Shown one piece after another: positions 1-8,991 of a DNA stretch of 64,000 nt. Location of the stretch: assembly GCF_000526515.1 (NCBI RefSeq), contig NZ_JAGF01000001.1:124001-188000 (forward strand), in the 5' to 3' direction. Position 1 is the stretch's first letter. Every line of letters begins with the position of its first letter. The notes under the pieces were generated by a model that saw nothing but the letters and a program-made list of their open reading frames with translations, made no database searches and had not been told where the DNA came from. This stretch comes from Cellulomonas sp. KRMCY2 (GTDB taxonomy: Bacteria > Actinomycetota > Actinomycetes > Actinomycetales > Cellulomonadaceae). The translations under genes and the position numbers were made by a program.

Positions 1-402
1 CTCCTGCAGCCGACCGCGACCCGGCAGCCGCCGGCCCTCGACGTCCGATGGCAGCTCGGGGAGGCGCTGACCAACCTCCACATCGGGCTCGGGCGCTTCC
101 GGCGCGGCGAGAAGCTCTCCGCGGCCCGCTTCGTCCAGGGCCTCGCCGTCGACCGCGTCCTGGAGCTGGCGGGCGCGATCGAGCCCGAGGTGCCCGCGCA
201 CCGTGACCCGTTCATGAGCGATCGTCGGGTCGAGCAGAGACTGCCCGGGCTGGCGGCGCACCTGCCGACCTTCGTCCAGGGCTACGAGCGCACCCCGGAG
301 TCGGCGGAGGCCATCCTGGTCTTCCTCGATGCGCACTTCGACGTCGACCCCCGGATGAGGGCCGCCATCCTCGAGCTCTGCGAGCCGGCCCCCGGCCGAT
401 GA
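1..402 (+). CDS. nucleotidyltransferase-like protein, C-terminal part (partial)
   Basis: The frame is open from the first base of the window, so the 5' end lies outside; 133 residues are visible. The visible part is helical, with WQLGEALTNLHIGLGRF followed by RGEKLSAARFVQGLAVDRVLEL and then AHRDPF near residue 70. This looks like the helical C-terminal half found in nucleotidyltransferase-domain proteins related to aminoglycoside adenylyltransferases. The catalytic GS-x-DxD region would be upstream and cannot be seen, so activity and substrate cannot be given. The gene runs convergently into the DUF4921 gene with only 19 bp between them. Confidence 0.5.
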   Translation, partial: LLQPTATRQPPALDVRWQLGEALTNLHIGLGRFRRGEKLSAARFVQGLAVDRVLELAGAIEPEVPAHRDPFMSDRRVEQRLPGLAAHLPTFVQGYERTPESAEAILVFLDAHFDVDPRMRAAILELCEPAPGR

Positions 403-421
403 GCACTGTCGCTGCGGGCGA

Positions 422-1759
422 TCAGCGCACGTACCGCAGCCGCCCCCGCCGGCCCGTGCACTCGTCGCCGACCCGCATCGGCTCGACCGCACCGGCATCG
501 CGCAGCGGGACCAGCGCGGCGACCACGCGGTCGCGGAGCGTGAACGGGTCGAGGGTGTTCACGTTGATCTTCGTCCCGCCCTCGAACCCGGCGAGGGTCG
601 ACACCCGCCACTTGAGCACGATGTGCCAGGGCATCGGCACGTCGACGTCGGGCGGACGGTGCTGCCACTCCTCGTTCGTCGGCACGGCCGTGCCGGTCGC
701 CGCGTGCAGGGCGTGCAGCAGGTCGGACACCGCGCGCACCTCGTCGTCGGTGTGCTCCCACGGCAGGTGCCGATCGCTCGTCGAGTAGACCTCCAGCGAG
801 GGGTAGCGGTGCCCGACGCCGGCCACGGCGACCGCGCGCTCGTTCTCGGCGACGACCAGCCGGTTCGCGACGGCGTGGTCGACGACGAGGTTGAACACCC
901 CCGGCCGGCTGCGCTCCCGGGCCAGGATCTGCTCACCTCGAGGGCCGTGCTCGTCGATCGCCACCAGCTGCTTGTGCAGGTGGTCGAACGATGCGCCGGC
1001 CGGCCGGAGCCAGTTCTGGAAGACCGCGACGTACCGCGCGTACGGCTGGGCGGCGTACAGCTCGGCCGCCGCCTGGGCCGTGAAGGCGACGTACCGATGG
1101 TGCTCGTCGGGGGTGAGCGTGCCCGAGCCGGCGAGCTCGTCGTCGTAGACCGCCCCGTCGACGAAGTGCCGTCGGGCCACCACGACGTCGTGCGTGCCGG
1201 CGAACAGGTCGACACCCCGCTCGAGCCGGGTCTCCTCGGGCGTCGCGGCCCACTCCTGCTCGGTCAGGCCGTCGGCGGGCAACCGCCGACGGAGGATGGC
1301 CAGCACGTGGTCGCGGCCCTGCGGCGTCGCGGTGTAGGCCGTGGCCCGCGCGACCAGCTCCGCCGGGACCTGGTAGCCGTGGTTGGCGCGCCAGTAGCCC
1401 GGAGCGAGGATCTCGAAGAGGTTGGGGATGCGCCGGAGCTCCGCGACAGTGCCCTTGAGCTGCTCGGCGGGCACGTCCCGCAGCACCGTCGGCGCACCGT
1501 CCGCGCCCAGGACGAGGCGCGCCTTCTCGGGCGGGACGTCCAGCGGGCGGTCCGGGCAGAACGCGCAGTACCTGTCGCGTGCGCGGCCGAGCAGGTTGCG
1601 CTCCCCGGCCGGCGCCGCGAAGGGCCGGTGCGCGCGGCCGGGCACCGTCCAGACGACCGTCCCGGTCAGCGGCGAGACCTGCTTGATCGTGCCGTCCGGC
1701 AGCCGCACGAGCGCAGCGGGTGCCACGTCGGGGACGTCCGGGACGCCGAGGTGCTCCAC
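422..1759 (-). CDS. DUF4921 family protein, GalT/HIT-like
   Basis: A 445-residue protein that I place in the DUF4921 family, related to galactose-1-phosphate uridylyltransferases of the HIT superfamily. Seen: CAFCPDRP near residue 65, a CxxC like the GalT zinc site, and FDHLHKQ near residue 265, which resembles the HIT-type histidine motif. The substrate is unknown; nucleotidyl transfer or hydrolysis is an inference from the fold. The GTG start has no Shine-Dalgarno but a TAGGGT hexamer ends 6 nt upstream, suggesting a leaderless transcript. It is transcribed in the same direction as the HtrA-like gene, which begins over 1 kb further on the other side of its 3' junction, so it is probably its own unit. 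Confidence 0.75.
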   Translation of the reverse strand: MEHLGVPDVPDVAPAALVRLPDGTIKQVSPLTGTVVWTVPGRAHRPFAAPAGERNLLGRARDRYCAFCPDRPLDVPPEKARLVLGADGAPTVLRDVPAEQLKGTVAELRRIPNLFEILAPGYWRANHGYQVPAELVARATAYTATPQGRDHVLAILRRRLPADGLTEQEWAATPEETRLERGVDLFAGTHDVVVARRHFVDGAVYDDELAGSGTLTPDEHHRYVAFTAQAAAELYAAQPYARYVAVFQNWLRPAGASFDHLHKQLVAIDEHGPRGEQILARERSRPGVFNLVVDHAVANRLVVAENERAVAVAGVGHRYPSLEVYSTSDRHLPWEHTDDEVRAVSDLLHALHAATGTAVPTNEEWQHRPPDVDVPMPWHIVLKWRVSTLAGFEGGTKINVNTLDPFTLRDRVVAALVPLRDAGAVEPMRVGDECTGRRGRLRYVR

Positions 1760-1765
1760 CCGCCC

Positions 1766-1771
1766 ACCCTA
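1766..1771 (-). promoter_or_regulatory. candidate -10 (TAGGGT), leaderless promoter
   Basis: TAGGGT on the minus strand, with 6 nt between it and the GTG start of the DUF4921 gene. This leaves no room for a ribosome binding site. Confidence 0.45.
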
Positions 1772-1825
1772 GGAGATCGGCGGCACGGCGGCGGGGAGCC
1801 CGTCGCCGGGTCGGCCGCCGGCCGG

Positions 1826-2758
1826 TCAGGTGTCACTGAGCTCGCGCGGCAGGGCCAGGACGTCGACGAGAGCACCGTTGCGCCACACGGTGACCTCCAT
1901 CCGACGGCCGATCGCGCCCTCGACCATCAGCCGCTGGATCTGCGTGGTCGACGCGACGGTCCGGCCGTCGACGGCCACCACGACGTCGCCGCGCCGCAGA
2001 CCCGCGACCGCAGCAGGGCTGCCGCCGACGACGTCGGACACGTGCAGGCCGGTGCGCCGGCCGAGCTTCTGCGCGAGGGCCGGCGGGAGCGGCGCCTGCG
2101 ACCCGACGATCCCCAGCCAGGCCCTTCGGACCCGCCCCTCGGTCATCAGCGTGGTGATCAGACCGCGGGTCGTGTCGTTGATCGGCACGGCCAGCCCGAC
2201 GCCGATCCCGGCGACCGCCGTGTTCACGCCGACCATCCGGCCCGAGCTGTCCGCCAGCACACCGCCGCTGTTGCCGGGGTTGAGCGCGGCGTCCGTCTGG
2301 ATCACCTCGTCCACGACCCGTCCCGCCCGGGTGGGCAGCGAACGCCCGAGGGCGGAGACGATGCCGGCGGTCACGCTCCCGGCCAGGCCGAGCGGGTTGC
2401 CGAGCGCGACCACGAGCTGGCCCACCTGCAGCGCCGACGCGTCGCCGAGCACGACCGGTGGCGGCACCCCTCCGCGCGCACGCAGGACCGCAAGGTCCGA
2501 GAGCGGGTCCCGCCCGACGACATCGGCCGTGACCTCGGTGCCGTCGGTGAACGACGCCTCCGCCGTGTCGCCGCCCGCGACGACGTGCGCGCTGGTCAGC
2601 AGGAACCCGTCAGGCGTCAGGACACTGGCGCTGCCCGCCGCGGGCCCTCGCTCCGTGCGCACGACCAGGCTGGCGACGCTGGGCAGGACCGATCGCGCGA
2701 CGCGGACCACGGCGGTCGAGTACGCGTCCAGGAGGTCGTCCGGCTGCTCGGTGCCCAT
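1826..2758 (-). CDS. trypsin-like serine protease with PDZ domain (HtrA/DegP type)
   Basis: A 310-residue HtrA-type protease. The catalytic triad is visible: His58 in TSAHVV, Asp88 in DPLSDLAVL and Ser164 in NPGNSGG. A PDZ domain follows at about residues 215-305 (LHVSDVVGGSPAAVAGLRRGDVV is typical, cited here only in part). Unlike most actinobacterial HtrA proteins it has no signal peptide or N-terminal membrane segment from this start, so it may act in the cytoplasm; a missed upstream start could change this. It follows the small membrane-protein gene on the same strand after 59 bp, so they may be co-transcribed. Confidence 0.85.
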   Translation of the reverse strand: MGTEQPDDLLDAYSTAVVRVARSVLPSVASLVVRTERGPAAGSASVLTPDGFLLTSAHVVAGGDTAEASFTDGTEVTADVVGRDPLSDLAVLRARGGVPPPVVLGDASALQVGQLVVALGNPLGLAGSVTAGIVSALGRSLPTRAGRVVDEVIQTDAALNPGNSGGVLADSSGRMVGVNTAVAGIGVGLAVPINDTTRGLITTLMTEGRVRRAWLGIVGSQAPLPPALAQKLGRRTGLHVSDVVGGSPAAVAGLRRGDVVVAVDGRTVASTTQIQRLMVEGAIGRRMEVTVWRNGALVDVLALPRELSDT

Positions 2759-2817
2759 GCCTGGTCAACCCGGTGCAGCGGCCCGTCCGTGCCCGCGTTC
2801 GCCGACGGCGAAGCAGA

Positions 2818-3438
2818 TCAGACCGGGACCGGGTCGTGGATCGGCTGTCCGCTGTGGTCCAGCTCGGCCAGCTCCCCGTTCTCGAGCCGTCGCCACCTCG
2901 CGCCCTGCAGGTCCCGGAACAGGACGAACGCCGTCATCCGTTCCCCGGGATCCTGGTGGGTCTGCGGGAGGGCGACAGACAGCTCCTCGCCGGCGACCAA
3001 CACGGTGCGCTCGGCGAGGGTCAGGGTCTGGTCCCGCTCCGCGTTCACGACCTGGAAGCTCATGTCGTACACCGGTGCGTCCGAGAGGTTGACGACCCTG
3101 CCGAACCGGCGCTCCTGGAGGGCACCGCCGGCGCTGACGAAGGAGGTCGGGTCGGGCTGCCACTCGATCCAGCCGATCACCCGCAGACCCTGGTCGCGAC
3201 GCCGGTGCCACCGGTTGCGGCTGTCCTCGCCGATCCGGCGCGTCTCGTCCGCGACGCGCTGGACCTCCCGCTGCCGCTCCGCCACCTGGGCGCGCATCTC
3301 GGCGGCCCGGCGCGCCTGGCGCTCGTGGGTGATGGACCACAGCGCGATGATCACGGCCACCGTGGTCGCGACGGCGCCGAGGATCGACCACGCGTCGTGC
3401 CACTGGGTGACGTACTCGTGCAGCCCGTCGATCGACAC
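2818..3438 (-). CDS. membrane-anchored protein of unknown function
   Basis: A 206-residue protein I do not recognise. Seen: one hydrophobic segment near residues 18-35 (ILGAVATTVAVIIALWSI), then a charged Arg/Glu-rich helix to about residue 75 that is probably a coiled coil, then a soluble domain of mostly beta character. This is an N-in, single-pass layout common among actinobacterial hypothetical proteins. The GTG start has TAGGGT 6 nt upstream, the leaderless pattern seen elsewhere here. It lies upstream of the HtrA-like gene on the same strand. Confidence 0.65.
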   Translation of the reverse strand: MSIDGLHEYVTQWHDAWSILGAVATTVAVIIALWSITHERQARRAAEMRAQVAERQREVQRVADETRRIGEDSRNRWHRRRDQGLRVIGWIEWQPDPTSFVSAGGALQERRFGRVVNLSDAPVYDMSFQVVNAERDQTLTLAERTVLVAGEELSVALPQTHQDPGERMTAFVLFRDLQGARWRRLENGELAELDHSGQPIHDPVPV

Positions 3439-3444
3439 GCGAGG

Positions 3445-3450
3445 ACCCTA
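3445..3450 (-). promoter_or_regulatory. candidate -10 (TAGGGT), leaderless promoter
   Basis: TAGGGT on the minus strand, 6 nt before the GTG start at 3438. It supports that start for the membrane protein. Confidence 0.45.
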
Positions 3451-3520
3451 GCGTCTCGGGCGGGCAGACGCGGACGAATGCCCCGTCCGACCGTCGGCCG
3501 AGCGGGAACGACCGCAGGCC

Positions 3521-4402
3521 TCAGGACGTGACGTCGGCCGTCGTGAAGCGGCTCCAGGCCAGCGCGCCGAAGATCGCTACCCAGGCGGCCTGCACCGCGA
3601 GTCCCCGGCCGAGCACACCCCAGTCGACCTGGATCCGCAGGAACTCGGCGAAGTTGAGCCAGTGGTGGGTGAGCAGCGCCGGCTGGATCGCGGCGAGCTG
3701 CGGGAGCGTGTCGAGGACTGCCGAGACGATCGCGACGACGACGGTGGCGGCCATCGCCCCCACCGGCACCTCGGTCAGCGAGGACAGGAACAGACCGACC
3801 GCGACCAGCCCGGACAGCGAGAGCACGACGTAGAGCGCGACACCCGCGATCCGCAGCACGCCGTCGGACAGCGGGACCGTCGACCCGGACAGCAGCGTGA
3901 GCTCGCCCAGCCCGAAGTAGGCCGCGCCCACGACGAGCGCGACCACCGCGATCGCGGCGACCGCGGAGCCGACGAAGGTCATCGTGGCGAGCGCCTTGAC
4001 CGCCAGCAGCCGGCCCCGGGAGACCGGCACCGCGAGCAGGTACCGCAGGGTCCCCGCCTGCGCCTCGCCGGCGATGGCGTCACCCGAGGCGATCCCCGTG
4101 GTCAGCGGCAGCAGGAAGGGCAGGCACATGAACAGGGACGCGACCACGAGGAACAGCCCGTTGCCGGTGACCCGCCCGATGAAACCCGGTCCCTGGCCGC
4201 CGAGTGCGGAGTCCTGGGTGACGAAGAGCAGGGTGCCGAGCAGCAGCGGGACGAACGACAGCCCCGCCAGGAGCGCGATGTTGCGCCGCCGGCCGAAGAC
4301 CAGGCGCAGCTCGCTGCGCACCAGTCGACCCCACGCACCGCGTCGTGGCACGCTCAGGCCCGCCACAGCGGGAACCGCGGCCTCGAGCTCAGCGAGCGAC
4401 AT
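3521..4402 (-). CDS. ABC transporter permease (ABC-2 type)
   Basis: A 293-residue membrane protein with about six hydrophobic segments, for example near residues 40-60, 90-115, 145-175, 195-225, 230-255 and the C-terminus. It is the ABC-2 export type, in one operon with the ATPase. I chose the ATG at 4402 (MSLAELEAAV) because GGAGGG lies just upstream and because it overlaps the ATPase stop by 14 bp. The in-frame extension further upstream is Ser/Arg-rich shadow of the ATPase gene. The substrate cannot be told; the divergent two-component system and the LolA-like gene suggest an envelope-related export function. Confidence 0.85.
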   Translation of the reverse strand: MSLAELEAAVPAVAGLSVPRRGAWGRLVRSELRLVFGRRRNIALLAGLSFVPLLLGTLLFVTQDSALGGQGPGFIGRVTGNGLFLVVASLFMCLPFLLPLTTGIASGDAIAGEAQAGTLRYLLAVPVSRGRLLAVKALATMTFVGSAVAAIAVVALVVGAAYFGLGELTLLSGSTVPLSDGVLRIAGVALYVVLSLSGLVAVGLFLSSLTEVPVGAMAATVVVAIVSAVLDTLPQLAAIQPALLTHHWLNFAEFLRIQVDWGVLGRGLAVQAAWVAIFGALAWSRFTTADVTS

Positions 4403-5405
4403 CGAAGCCCTCCCCGGTGAGCGTGACGAAGAGCTGCTCGAGGCTCGGTCGCCGGACCTCGAGGCCGACCAGGTCGATGCCCGCGCCGACCAGCGCGGCC
4501 GCGACCCGCTGCGGCTCGACGGCACCGAGCAGGGCATCGAGCAGCACGCCGTCGACCCTGACCTCGGCCAGCCCGAGACCGGCCAGCACCTGCGCCGCGG
4601 TCCCGACGTGCTCGGCCGAGGTCGTCACGGACACCCGGGCCGCACCGCGTCGGGTCAGGACCTGCCGATCACCCTGCAGCAGCAGCCGCCCCTGGCCCAT
4701 GATCCCGATGTGCGAGCACACCTGTTCGATCTCGGTCAGCAGGTGCGAGGAGACGAGCACCGTGGTCCCGCCGTCCGCCAGCTGACGCACGAGGTGCCGC
4801 ACCTCGCGGGTGCCCTGAGGGTCGAGCCCGTTGGTCGGCTCGTCCAGCACGAGCAGCTCACGCGGGCGCAGCAGGGCCGCGGCCAGCCCGAGGCGCTGCT
4901 TCATGCCCAGGGAGTACTGCCGGTACGGCTTGCCGGCCGCGGCGCCCAGGCCGACCCTCTCGAGCGCCTCGCCGCTGCGGAGACGTGCCGTGCGCGGGTC
5001 GGCTGTCGCATCGCAGGCGTCGAGCCGGGCGAGGTTCGCGGCACCGCTGAGGTACGGCTGGAAGGCCGGGCCCTCGACCAGCACGCCGACCCGCGGGAGC
5101 ACCGGGCCGGCCGCCTGCGGCATCGGGTGGCCCAGCAGCCAGGCGCGTCCGCTGGTCGGCCTGACGAGGCCCAGGAGCATCCGGATCGTCGTCGTCTTGC
5201 CCGAGCCGTTCGGGCCGATGAAGCCGTAGACCGAGCCGCGCGGCACCGCCAGGTCGATCCGGTCGACAGCGACCTGGCCGGACCGGAACTGCTTGGTCAG
5301 ACCCTCGGTCCGCACCGCGAGCGGGACGGCGGGCGCAGGGTCCGCCGGGTGCGCGAGCGGCTCGGGCGTCGCGGTCCGCTGGTCGGTCGTCACAGGAGCA
5401 AGCAT
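4389..5405 (-). CDS. ABC transporter ATP-binding protein
   Basis: A 338-residue ATPase. Seen: Walker A GPNGSGKTT near residue 65, signature YSLGMKQR near 165, Walker B LLVLDEPTNGLDP near 185, and SSHLLTEIEQ as the switch-His region. The approximately 100-residue C-terminal extension is typical of ABC-2 (CcmA/DrrA-like) exporters. The stop codon lies inside the start region of the permease gene (14-bp overlap), so translation is probably coupled. It lies 46 bp downstream of the LolA-like gene. Confidence 0.9.
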   Translation of the reverse strand: MLAPVTTDQRTATPEPLAHPADPAPAVPLAVRTEGLTKQFRSGQVAVDRIDLAVPRGSVYGFIGPNGSGKTTTIRMLLGLVRPTSGRAWLLGHPMPQAAGPVLPRVGVLVEGPAFQPYLSGAANLARLDACDATADPRTARLRSGEALERVGLGAAAGKPYRQYSLGMKQRLGLAAALLRPRELLVLDEPTNGLDPQGTREVRHLVRQLADGGTTVLVSSHLLTEIEQVCSHIGIMGQGRLLLQGDRQVLTRRGAARVSVTTSAEHVGTAAQVLAGLGLAEVRVDGVLLDALLGAVEPQRVAAALVGAGIDLVGLEVRRPSLEQLFVTLTGEGFDVAR

Positions 5406-5451
5406 GCCCCCTGGGCCGACCTGCCGACCACGCCCGCCGGCCGGGCTCCCG

Positions 5452-6768
5452 TCACGCCATCGCGCGCAGGGTCTCGGCCGGCACGGCGCCGATCAGCACC
5501 CGCCCGTCATCGGTCACCAGGATGCTCAGCAGGGACGAGCTGAGCAGGGTCCCCTCGGGGACGCGCGTCGTCAGCTCGGTGTACAGGGCGACGGTGTCCA
5601 GGTCCATCGAGTGCGAGCCGTCGCCCTCGTCGCCGCGGAACTCCGCGATGAGGTCCTGGGCGCTCTCCGAGCCGAAGCTCGGCTCGCCACCCGGCACGGT
5701 GGCCAGGGCGGCCGGGTCCCCGGCGATCAGCGACATCATGTCCAGACCCGAGAGCTCCACGACCGTCTCCCAGCCGGTGCCGGTGACCGTCACGCCCTCC
5801 GGCGCAGCGGCGTCCGTGTCCTTCAGGTCCGCCATGTCCTCGAGGTCTGCCATGTCCTCGAGGGCCGCCAGGTCCTGCTCGTCGGGCAGCTCGGACTCGG
5901 CGGGCAGCGGCACGACGACGTCGCGCACGGTGGCCCCCGCCGGGACGGAGAACTCGAGCACGGCCGGGTCGGGGGCCGTGAACGCGACGTCGGTGAACCC
6001 GACCTCGAGCGCCGGGGCCGCGGCGTCCTGGGTGCTCCAGACCTGCACGCGCAGCGGCGCGGACGTCTCGGCGTCGACAGCGACCACGATCCGCGCGATC
6101 AGGGTCCCGGTGCTCCGCGGGGTCACCACGAGCAGGTACGCACCGCGACCGGCGACCGTGGTCTGGCCGTCGATCGAGACGATGGACGTCTCGTCCGCGT
6201 GCTCGAGCGCGGCAGCGGCGGCCTCCTGCGGCGTCGGCAGGTCACCGGCCACCTCCGGGGAAGGTCCGGCCTCGAGCTCGGCGGCGAGCGCGTCGTACCG
6301 CGCCTGGTCCGCCGGGCTCAGCGCGTAGTGGACGACCTCGTCGTCGGCGCTCGAGTACGTCCAGGCCTCGGCGCCGTCCCGGACGACCGAGTACTCCGAC
6401 ATCGCACCGAGCAGCGAGATCCGCGAGCTCTCCGCACCGTCCGACCAGACCCGCATGGTCGAGCTCCCGCCGAGCAGGGCGATCGGGTCCGCCCCGCCGA
6501 TCTCACCGAACGGGAGGTCGGGCAGGCCGAGGCGTGCGGTGTAGACGATGGTGCCGGAGAGCGGCGAGGGCTCCGCGGCGATCACCGAGGCGACCAGCTG
6601 CTCGGGCGTCACGTCCGGCAGGCCCTCGTCGCCGGCCGAGGCGATCAGGGGTGGGGTGACGAAGGCACCGACGACGACGATCACAGCGGCGGCGGGCACA
6701 GCCCAGCGGGACCGCGGCGACCAGCGGCGCGACGACGGGGTGGGACGGGTCTCGGTCAGCTCGCTCAT
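5452..6768 (-). CDS. secreted or membrane-anchored LolA-like protein
   Basis: A 438-residue protein resembling the actinobacterial LolA-like/DUF2092 proteins. It has a positively charged N-terminus (RRWSPRSRW), a hydrophobic segment near residues 22-42 (AVPAAAVIVVVGAFVTPPL) and then a large beta-rich extracytoplasmic domain. A curious acidic stretch near residue 310 repeats ALEDMADLEDMADLKD. I chose ATG 6768 (MSELTETRP); the upstream extension is shadow of the divergent regulator gene. Gene order LolA-like, ATPase, permease on one strand, with a divergent two-component system, suggests a cell-envelope sensing and export module. The role is inferred. Confidence 0.75.
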   Translation of the reverse strand: MSELTETRPTPSSRRWSPRSRWAVPAAAVIVVVGAFVTPPLIASAGDEGLPDVTPEQLVASVIAAEPSPLSGTIVYTARLGLPDLPFGEIGGADPIALLGGSSTMRVWSDGAESSRISLLGAMSEYSVVRDGAEAWTYSSADDEVVHYALSPADQARYDALAAELEAGPSPEVAGDLPTPQEAAAAALEHADETSIVSIDGQTTVAGRGAYLLVVTPRSTGTLIARIVVAVDAETSAPLRVQVWSTQDAAAPALEVGFTDVAFTAPDPAVLEFSVPAGATVRDVVVPLPAESELPDEQDLAALEDMADLEDMADLKDTDAAAPEGVTVTGTGWETVVELSGLDMMSLIAGDPAALATVPGGEPSFGSESAQDLIAEFRGDEGDGSHSMDLDTVALYTELTTRVPEGTLLSSSLLSILVTDDGRVLIGAVPAETLRAMA

Positions 6769-6850
6769 GGCACCACTGTGCGCCGTCCTTGCTGTGAGGA
6801 TGCTGAGAGGGCCCGGAGGCGGGTGCGCACCGGTCCGCCAGGCCCGGTGG

Positions 6851-6856
6851 CATGCT
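6851..6856 (+). promoter_or_regulatory. candidate -10 (CATGCT), leaderless promoter
   Basis: CATGCT followed by 6 nt and the GTG start of the response regulator. No Shine-Dalgarno fits there. Confidence 0.35.
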
Positions 6857-6862
6857 GCGGGG

Positions 6863-7516
6863 GTGCGGGTGCTGGTGGTCGACGACGAGCGCGGACTGAC
6901 GCGCGCGCTCCAGCGCGGACTGACCGCGGAGGGCTTCGCGGTCGACGTCGCGTACGACGGCGAGACCGGCCTCGAGCTCGCGACGGACACCGACTACGAC
7001 GCGATCGTGCTGGACGTGATGCTGCCCAGGCGCAACGGCTACGACGTCGTCACGGCCCTGCGCGAGCGCGACGTGTGGACGCCGGTGCTGATGCTCAGCG
7101 CCAAGGACGGCGAGCACGACGTCGCCGACGGTCTGGACGTCGGCGCGGACGACTACCTGACCAAGCCGTTCGCCTTCGTCGTCCTCGTGGCACGGCTGCG
7201 GGCGCTGCTGCGGCGCCCGGCAGGTGCGCGGCCCGCGGTGCTGACCACCGGCGACATCGTGCTGGACCCCTCCGCCCGCACCGTGACCCAGGCGGGCTGG
7301 CTCGTCGAGCTGACGAGCCGGGAGCTCGCCCTGCTGGAGTACCTGATGCGCCACGCGGACCGGGTGGTCGGCAAGGTCGAGCTGCGCGACCACGTCTGGG
7401 ACGGCGCCGGCGAGGACCTCAACGTCGTCGAGGTGTACGTCGGCTACCTGCGACGCAAGCTCGGCCGCACCGCGATCACCACGGTCCGCGGCGCGGGCTA
7501 CCGCGTGGCCGGATGA
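6863..7516 (+). CDS. OmpR/PhoB-family response regulator
   Basis: A 217-residue regulator. The receiver domain begins VRVLVVDDE with the acidic pocket at the N-terminus, the phosphoacceptor Asp51 in IVLDVMLP, and the KPF switch lysine near residue 102. The C-terminal winged helix includes LTSRELALLEYLM and VYVGYLRRKLG. GTG 6863 gives the correct family length. It overlaps the kinase gene by ATGA, so the two are made together. Divergence from the LolA-like/ABC operon, with under 100 bp between starts, makes that operon a likely target. Confidence 0.93.
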   Translation: MRVLVVDDERGLTRALQRGLTAEGFAVDVAYDGETGLELATDTDYDAIVLDVMLPRRNGYDVVTALRERDVWTPVLMLSAKDGEHDVADGLDVGADDYLTKPFAFVVLVARLRALLRRPAGARPAVLTTGDIVLDPSARTVTQAGWLVELTSRELALLEYLMRHADRVVGKVELRDHVWDGAGEDLNVVEVYVGYLRRKLGRTAITTVRGAGYRVAG

Positions 7517-8991
7517 GCGCCGTCGGCACGGGCGGCGCCGGTCAGGGCGCGCCGGCGCGGTCACCCGGCCCGCGGGCACGCGGCTGGTCGGTCCGGGTGC
7601 GGCTGACCGTGCTCACGGCCGCGTCGATGTGCGTGGCACTGGTGATCGGTGCGGTGCTGCTGACGACAGTGCTGTCCCGCGGCCGGGTCGCCGCGCTCGA
7701 CGACATCGTCCGCGACCGGGCCACGACGGTCGCCGCGCTGGTCACCGAGGACCGCGTCCCGGCGGCCCTGCCGGTCGCCGAGCCGGGCGAGATCGTCCAG
7801 CTCCTCGACGCCGACGGCCGGGTGATCAGCTCCTCGCCCAATGCGAGCCGGACGTTGCCGGTGGTCCCGGCCCGGGAGCTCGACGACCTGCGGTCACGAG
7901 CCGCGCGCACCGCGGGCACCCCGGGCACAGCGGGCACCGTGGGCACGGCTGTCCTGGTCACGGCCACGGAGGTGAGCGCGTACGACGTTGGCGCCCGGGT
8001 CGCTGTCGTGACGACCACCTACCGCGGTGAGCCGGCGACGGTCGTCGCGACCGTCCCGCTGGCCGAGGTGCAGGGTCTGCTGCGCGCCCTTGCGGTCTCG
8101 CTCGTCGGCGTCGTGCCGGTGCTCACCGCCCTGCTCGCGTTCGCCATCTGGGCAGTGGTCGGCCGGGCCCTCGCACCTGTCGAGCAGCTCCGCCGGGCGG
8201 CCGCGCAGGTCGCCGGGGAGGGTGGCCCAGGTGCCCTGCCCGTCCCGCGCAGCGACGACGAGCTCGGCGCGCTCGCCCGGACCCTCAACGAGATGCTCGA
8301 CCGGCTGGAGACCGCCGCTACCCGCCAGCGCGCCTTCGTCGCGGACGCCGCGCACGAGCTGCGCTCCCCCATCGCCTCGCTGCGGGCCGGGATCGACGTC
8401 GCCCGCGCCCATCCGGCGACGTACACGAGCGCCGAGCTCGCCGCCGACCTGGAGGTCGAGGTGTTGCGCATGCAGGCGCTCGTGGACGACCTGCTCCTGC
8501 TCGCCCGCGTCGGGTCGGCCCCCGTGGTGCGTGACCGGATCGACCTGGTGGCCGTCGTCCACGAGGCGATCGGCGCGACGCGTCCGTCCGACGTGCAGCT
8601 GGACGTGACCGGGACGGGCACCTGCTGGGGCGACCGGGCGGCCGTCCAGCGGGTCGTGCGCAACCTGCTGGACAACGCGCTGCGGCATGCGAGCTCGCGG
8701 GTCGCCGTCGGGCTGGCGGACGGCTCCGTCCAGGTGGACGACGACGGCGGCGGCATCCCGGTGGCCGACCGCGAGCGCGTCTTCGAGCGGTTCGTCCGGC
8801 TCGACGACGCGCGCGAGCGGGAGGCCGGCGGGAGTGGCCTGGGCCTCGCGATCGCCCGCGAGATCGCCCGGGAGAACGGCGGCGACATCCACCTGGGCGA
8901 CTCCCCGGCGGGTGGCCTGAGCGCGACGCTCTCGATGCCGACAGGTGCTCAGGTCCCGCCCTCCCGTGCGATCCGTGCGGCGGCGTCCTGA
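7513..8991 (+). CDS. sensor histidine kinase
   Basis: A 492-residue membrane kinase. Order: transmembrane segment 1 near residues 28-53, extracellular sensor of about 135 residues, transmembrane segment 2 near 190-222, HAMP linker, HisKA with His281 in ADAAHELRSP, and HATPase with N box RNLLDNALRHA, G1 DDDGGGIP and G2 GGSGLGLAI. The sensor contains a short run of TPGTAGTVGTA. It is the partner of the upstream regulator. Its last 43 bp overlap the 3' end of the convergent phosphoglycerate mutase gene. Confidence 0.93.
   Translation: MSAVGTGGAGQGAPARSPGPRARGWSVRVRLTVLTAASMCVALVIGAVLLTTVLSRGRVAALDDIVRDRATTVAALVTEDRVPAALPVAEPGEIVQLLDADGRVISSSPNASRTLPVVPARELDDLRSRAARTAGTPGTAGTVGTAVLVTATEVSAYDVGARVAVVTTTYRGEPATVVATVPLAEVQGLLRALAVSLVGVVPVLTALLAFAIWAVVGRALAPVEQLRRAAAQVAGEGGPGALPVPRSDDELGALARTLNEMLDRLETAATRQRAFVADAAHELRSPIASLRAGIDVARAHPATYTSAELAADLEVEVLRMQALVDDLLLLARVGSAPVVRDRIDLVAVVHEAIGATRPSDVQLDVTGTGTCWGDRAAVQRVVRNLLDNALRHASSRVAVGLADGSVQVDDDGGGIPVADRERVFERFVRLDDAREREAGGSGLGLAIAREIARENGGDIHLGDSPAGGLSATLSMPTGAQVPPSRAIRAAAS

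Noticed and set aside
623-3451. 942-codon open frame on the plus strand over the DUF4921 and HtrA genes
   Set aside because: It is Arg/His/Asp-rich with no domain; such long antisense frames are a product of high GC and strong third-position bias. The minus-strand genes have clear motifs.
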